From contig JBBSNM010000096.1 of the NCBI GenBank assembly GCA_038232655.1, positions 1 through 8,941 on the forward strand: 8,941 bases of DNA, read 5' to 3'. Below the pieces are notes generated by a model that was given only the letters and a program-made list of their open reading frames with translations, ran no database searches and had not been told where the DNA came from. The DNA comes from JACCVL01 sp038232655 (GTDB lineage: Bacteria; Actinomycetota; Actinomycetes; Propionibacteriales; Nocardioidaceae). The position numbers and the translations under genes are program-made. Positions 5,998-8,941 of this stretch are shown here, in pieces. Every line of letters starts with the position of its first letter. Within the stretch, counting starts at the first letter, position 1.

Positions 5998-7496
5998 CGA
6001 TCGGCACTGCCGAGGCCGCCGCGCAGCACTGGGACCTGGTGGTCATCGGTGGCGGCACTGCCGGGATCGTCGGCGCCCGCACGGCCGCCAGCTTCGGTGC
6101 CCGGGTGCTGCTGGTCGAGAGCCACCGCACCGGCGGGGACTGCCTGTGGACCGGGTGTGTGCCGAGCAAGTCCCTGCTGGCCGCGGCCCATCGCGCGGCC
6201 AGCGCACGCACAGCGGACCGGCTCGGCGTGCACGTGGGCGACGTGCGCGTCGACTTCGGCGCGGTGATGAAGCACGTACGTAGCGCCATCGCCATCATCG
6301 AGCCCACCGACTCAGCCGCCACGCTCGAGCAGGCCGGGGTGTCGGTGCTCCGCGGCCGGGCCCGGCTGGCCGGTGGGGTCGGCGCCAGTGGACGAGTCGG
6401 GGCCGACGTCGAGGTCGACGGCGAACGGATCGGCAGCCGGCAGGTGCTGTTGGCCACCGGCGCGACCCCGTCGGTGCCCGACCTGCCCGGGCTGCGCGCC
6501 GCCGGGGCCTGGACCAGCGAGACGATCTGGGACAGCGACCGGCTGCCCGACCGGCTCACCGTCGTCGGCGGCGGCAACATCGGCTGCGAGCTCGGCCAGG
6601 CGTTCGCCCGCCTTGGCAGCCGGGTCACCGTGGTCGAGATGGCCGACCGGCTGCTGCCCGGTGAGGACCCCGACGCCTCCGCCCTGGTCACCGCTGCCCT
6701 GGTCGCCGACGGCGTCGACGTTCGCACCGGCACCGGCCTCGAGGAGGTCACGGGTGACGTCGACCAGGGCAGCGTGCGCACCAGTGACGGCCGCACCGTC
6801 GAGCACGACGGGCTGCTCGTGGCGCTCGGCCGCCGACCCCGCACGGCAGGCCTCGGTCTCGCCGGCGCCGGTGTCGAGCTGGACGGGCCCGGCAACGTTC
6901 TCGTCGACCGGTCGCTGCGCAGCACCAACCCGCGGGTGTGGGCGGCCGGTGACCTCACCGGGCATCCACAGTTCACCCATGTGGCGGGGGTGCACGCCAG
7001 CACGGCGGCCAGCAACGCGGTGCTCGGCCTGCGTCGCGCGGCGACCGTCGCCACCATCCCCCGGGTCACCTTCACCGACCCCGAGATCGCGGCGGTCGGG
7101 GCGGGCACGGCAGCCGGCGGCAACGGCCGGGCCGATCTCGAGCTGATCACCCAGCGGCACGACGAGGTGGACCGGGCGGTGGCCGAGGGCCAGACCGACG
7201 GCTTCACCCGCCTCGCGGTCGACGGCAAGGGCCGGCTGGTGGGCGCGACCGTGGTCGGCCCGCGCGCCGGCGACACCCTTCCCGAGCTGGTGCTGGCGCT
7301 GCAGCATGGCATGCGCACCCGCGACCTGGGCGGCGCGATGCACCCCTACCCGACGTACGGCGACGGCCCCTGGAAGGCAGCGATCACCGACGTGCGGTCG
7401 CGGCTGGCGGCGCCCGCCGCCCGTCGCGCGACCGACACGCTGGTGCAGGCGAGGCGACGGTGGCTCGACCTGCGCGCTCAGCGCAGCAGCCGGTAG
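5994..7496 (+). CDS. FAD-dependent pyridine nucleotide-disulfide oxidoreductase (mercuric reductase/lipoamide dehydrogenase-like)
   Basis: The 500-residue product is a complete class I flavin disulfide reductase. The FAD-binding GGGTAG is at residues 19-24, the redox disulfide is C50-LWTG-C55 in GGDCLWTGCVPSK, GGGNIG at 192-197 with VVEMADRLLPGED marks the NAD(P)H site, AAGDLTGHPQFTHVA near 317 contacts FAD, and the dimerisation domain begins PRVTFTDPEIAAVGAG and contains MHPYPTYGDGPW with His450. True mercuric reductase is unlikely: it lacks an N-terminal HMA domain and the C-terminal cysteine pair. A standard lipoamide dehydrogenase would have H-P-T-L-x-E at the end rather than HPYPTY. It starts with a GTG overlapping the anti-sigma stop codon, so it belongs to the sigma operon and may reduce a small disulfide or protein formed under stress (inference). 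Its last 19 bp overlap the tail of the convergent phosphatidyltransferase gene. Confidence 0.92.
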   Translation: MTIGTAEAAAQHWDLVVIGGGTAGIVGARTAASFGARVLLVESHRTGGDCLWTGCVPSKSLLAAAHRAASARTADRLGVHVGDVRVDFGAVMKHVRSAIAIIEPTDSAATLEQAGVSVLRGRARLAGGVGASGRVGADVEVDGERIGSRQVLLATGATPSVPDLPGLRAAGAWTSETIWDSDRLPDRLTVVGGGNIGCELGQAFARLGSRVTVVEMADRLLPGEDPDASALVTAALVADGVDVRTGTGLEEVTGDVDQGSVRTSDGRTVEHDGLLVALGRRPRTAGLGLAGAGVELDGPGNVLVDRSLRSTNPRVWAAGDLTGHPQFTHVAGVHASTAASNAVLGLRRAATVATIPRVTFTDPEIAAVGAGTAAGGNGRADLELITQRHDEVDRAVAEGQTDGFTRLAVDGKGRLVGATVVGPRAGDTLPELVLALQHGMRTRDLGGAMHPYPTYGDGPWKAAITDVRSRLAAPAARRATDTLVQARRRWLDLRAQRSSR

Positions 7497-8194
7497 CCGG
7501 TCCAGACCCGCTGCGCCGCGCCGAGGCCCACGACGACCGCCCACACCCACGCGACCGGGGCGGCGATACCCGGCAGCAGCATCCACAGCGCGTGCACCAC
7601 GACCGTCTCGGTGCCCTCGGCGAGGCCGCCGATGAACGACAGCGACCGCCCGTCGTCGAGGCGCCGACCCGAGCGCTCGGCGAGCGAGGAGAAGGCGAGG
7701 AACGCCGTCCCGTTGACGTAGTAGGCCCCGAGCACCGCCAGGAACGGCCATGCAGCGGCGCCGGTGTCGACCCCGACCCCGATCGCCACGCCGACGACGG
7801 TCGCGCCGTACACGGTGAAGTCGCACACGATGTCCAGGAAGCCGCCCGCCTCCGACGAGCCGGCCGCCGGGCTGCCGGCTGGGCTGCCTGCTGGGCTGCC
7901 GGTTGGGCTGCCGGCCCGGTGCCGAGCACGCCGGCGAGCCAGCGGCCCGTCCAGCCCGTCGGCCAGCCGGGAGACCAGCCACAGTGCCAGCGCCACCGGC
8001 CACAGCGTCAGCGCCGCCGCGGCCGCGCTGCCCAGGCCGAGCACCAGCCCGACGACCGTGACCCGGTCCGGGCTCACCCAGCTGCGGTCGATCCAGGCGG
8101 CGGTGCGGTCCAGCGGACGGGTGAGCAGCCGCCGCGCCACCGGGTCGAGCACGTCACCCACCCCGCTCTGCGGCGTTCCGACCGGAACGGCCAC
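7478..8194 (-). CDS. CDP-alcohol phosphatidyltransferase family protein with repeat insertion in the catalytic motif
   Basis: Members transfer a phosphatidyl group from a CDP-linked lipid to an alcohol in the membrane, making phospholipids. The catalytic signature D-G-x2-A-R-x8-G-x3-D-x3-D is present as D82-G-P-L-A-R87, then G117-G-F-L-D121-I-V-C-D125, so all metal-binding aspartates remain. The segment between R87 and G117 is 29 residues instead of 8 and holds four GSP(A/T) units. Several hydrophobic segments surround it (VTVVGLVLGLGSAAAAALTL, VALALWLVS, VVGVAIGVGV, AAPVAWVWAVVVGLG). The alcohol acceptor cannot be told from sequence. The longest frame starts at a GTG at 8194, 41 bp inside the VTT gene, with a poor ribosome site; GTG codons at 8161 and 8152, at the VTT stop, are equally plausible and would shorten it by 11 or 14 residues. 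It is co-directional with and probably coupled to the VTT gene. Confidence 0.88.
   Translation of the reverse strand: MAVPVGTPQSGVGDVLDPVARRLLTRPLDRTAAWIDRSWVSPDRVTVVGLVLGLGSAAAAALTLWPVALALWLVSRLADGLDGPLARRRARHRAGSPTGSPAGSPAGSPAAGSSEAGGFLDIVCDFTVYGATVVGVAIGVGVDTGAAAWPFLAVLGAYYVNGTAFLAFSSLAERSGRRLDDGRSLSFIGGLAEGTETVVVHALWMLLPGIAAPVAWVWAVVVGLGAAQRVWTGYRLLR
7869..7916. repeat. 12-bp tandem repeat (four copies) in the phosphatidyltransferase gene
   Basis: Four consecutive 12-bp units of the form GGGCTGCC(G/T)G(C/T)(T/C) occupy 7869-7916. On the minus strand they encode repeated GSPA/GSPT between the two halves of the catalytic motif. Unit length is a multiple of three, so changes in copy number would keep the frame. 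Confidence 0.9.
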
Positions 8195-8822
8195 GGGCGA
8201 AGAGCCCGCCGAGGGCCACGAGCAGGACCAGCAGCAGGGCGCCGGCGATGAACGGCCACGACCGCGGCTCGGTGCCGTACGCGCCCAGCAGCACCAGCGC
8301 GGTAACGCCGGGGACCATGCCGAGGGTCGAGCCGACCAGGTAGTGCGACCAGCGCAGGGCCGACAGCCCGGCCAGGTAGTTCAGGGCGGTGTACGGAACC
8401 AGCGGGACCAGCCGGAGCAGCACGATGCCCAGCAGCCCGTGCCGGACCACCAAGGCGTCGACGCGGGCCACCCGGTTGCCGGTGTAGCGCTCGACCGCGT
8501 CGCGGCCCAGCAGCCGGCCCAGCCAGAACGCCACGCTCGCACCGAGCACGGCGGCGAGCAGCACCAGCCCGAAGGCGGGACCCAGCCCGAACACCGCGCC
8601 GGCCGCGACGCTGAGCACGTTCTTGGGCAGCGGCAGCAGGGCGAGCCCCACGTAGAGGGCGACGAACAGCACCGGGCCCAACGCACCCGCCCGCTGCACC
8701 CGGGCACGGGTCTCGGCGACCGAGGGTAGGTCGACGACGAGCGCCAGCACGACCACCGCGGCGGCGACACCGATCAGCAGTGCCAGCCGCGCCCGGGCCG
8801 ACGGCTGCGGCGCCACTGGCAT
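8154..8822 (-). CDS. VTT-domain (TVP38/TMEM64, DedA-like) membrane protein
   Basis: This 222-residue protein of the inner membrane has an N-terminal helix (LALLIGVAAAVVVLALVV), then the VTT core: GPVLFVALYVGLALLPLPKNVLSVAAGAVFG, AFWLGRLLGRDAVERY, and the conserved LLRLVPLVPYTALNYLAGLSALRWSHYLVGSTLGMVPGVT with the typical R-x2-P-x2-P. A final helix and a basic tail follow. Family members are linked to lipid movement across membranes and envelope homeostasis; a specific substrate is unknown. The ATG at 8822 has GAGGGGG about 7 nt upstream. The stop lies inside or just before the start region of the phosphatidyltransferase gene, so the two are likely co-translated, which fits a shared role in membrane lipids. 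Confidence 0.92.
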   Translation of the reverse strand: MPVAPQPSARARLALLIGVAAAVVVLALVVDLPSVAETRARVQRAGALGPVLFVALYVGLALLPLPKNVLSVAAGAVFGLGPAFGLVLLAAVLGASVAFWLGRLLGRDAVERYTGNRVARVDALVVRHGLLGIVLLRLVPLVPYTALNYLAGLSALRWSHYLVGSTLGMVPGVTALVLLGAYGTEPRSWPFIAGALLLVLLVALGGLFARGRSGRNAAERGG

Positions 8823-8870
8823 CTGCGTCCCCCTCGTGTTGTCCGCGTTTGGGTCCGATCTGGTTGCCCG

Positions 8871-8898
8871 GGGAAGCCGGCGGACCCCTCACAGTGTT
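8871..8898 (+). promoter_or_regulatory. SigR/SigH-like ECF promoter facing the right-edge gene
   Basis: GGGAAG (8871-8876), 19-nt spacer, GTT (8896-8898). It lies 36 nt before the ATG at 8935 and begins GGGAAGCCG, like the site at 3368. Read on the other strand the same DNA is GGGAAC-N19-CTT (8901-8874), an imperfect version facing the VTT gene, so the site could be bidirectional. Confidence 0.4.
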
Positions 8899-8934
8899 CC
8901 CGAGCCGACCCGTCACCGCCCTCGAGGAGCCCGC

Positions 8935-8941
8935 ATGCCGC
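8935..8941 (+). CDS. Probable start of a plus-strand gene cut by the window edge
   Basis: An ATG at 8935 follows GAGGAG (8924-8929) with a 5-nt gap and a promoter-like element upstream. Only Met-Pro and one further base are present, so no function can be given. It would be divergent from the VTT gene, sharing a 112-bp intergenic region. Confidence 0.4.

Noticed and set aside
5994..7496. Calling the second reductase a mercuric reductase (MerA)
   Set aside because: There is no N-terminal heavy-metal domain, no C-terminal cysteine pair and no mer genes nearby.
7478..7496. Convergent 19-bp gene overlap as an antisense regulatory device
   Set aside because: Short tail-to-tail overlaps are common in compact high-GC genomes, and no hairpin or other signal was seen there.

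Overview
The window is very GC-rich with strong GC third-position bias, several GTG starts and tightly overlapping genes. It also carries an ECF sigma factor paired with a zinc-binding anti-sigma protein. Together these point to the chromosome of a high-GC actinobacterium. I cannot name the genus from the sequence, and I see no phage, IS, CRISPR, tRNA or rRNA signal.

Layout. (1) Minus strand, 1-252: 5' part of a DoxX-like membrane protein running off the left edge. (2) Minus strand, 3270 down to 390: a compact three-gene operon. It encodes a thioredoxin-fold (TlpA/ResA-like) lipoprotein with a WCTIC active site, a CcdA-type membrane thiol-electron transporter, and a DUF3179 lipoprotein with a CPLC motif. 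(3) Plus strand, 3427-4768: a pyridine nucleotide-disulfide oxidoreductase whose frame is broken near 4636 by an apparent 14-nt deletion. (4) 4769-5125: a stretch without a convincing gene. (5) Plus strand, 5177-7496: an operon of ECF sigma factor, ZAS anti-sigma factor and a second disulfide oxidoreductase, each junction a 4-base GTGA overlap. (6) Minus strand, 8822 down to 7478: a VTT/TVP38 (DedA-like) membrane protein followed by a CDP-alcohol phosphatidyltransferase, converging on the second oxidoreductase with a 19-bp tail overlap. (7) 8935 onward: the probable first codons of a plus-strand gene.

How it fits together. The left two thirds look like a thiol-redox locus. CcdA would pass electrons from cytoplasmic thioredoxin to the extracytoplasmic thioredoxin-like lipoprotein and perhaps on to DUF3179, while two cytoplasmic flavin disulfide reductases flank a redox-type sigma/anti-sigma switch. 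Reading the intergenic regions by eye gave four sites of the form GGGAA(T/C/G)-N19-GTT with exactly the same spacer, resembling SigR/SigH-type ECF promoters. One faces the thioredoxin/CcdA operon, one faces the first oxidoreductase back to back with it, one precedes the sigma operon, and one precedes the gene entering at the right edge. The inferred model is a local, self-regulating disulfide-stress regulon. Other points of interest are the frameshifted reductase and a GSPA-repeat insertion inside the catalytic motif of the phosphatidyltransferase.
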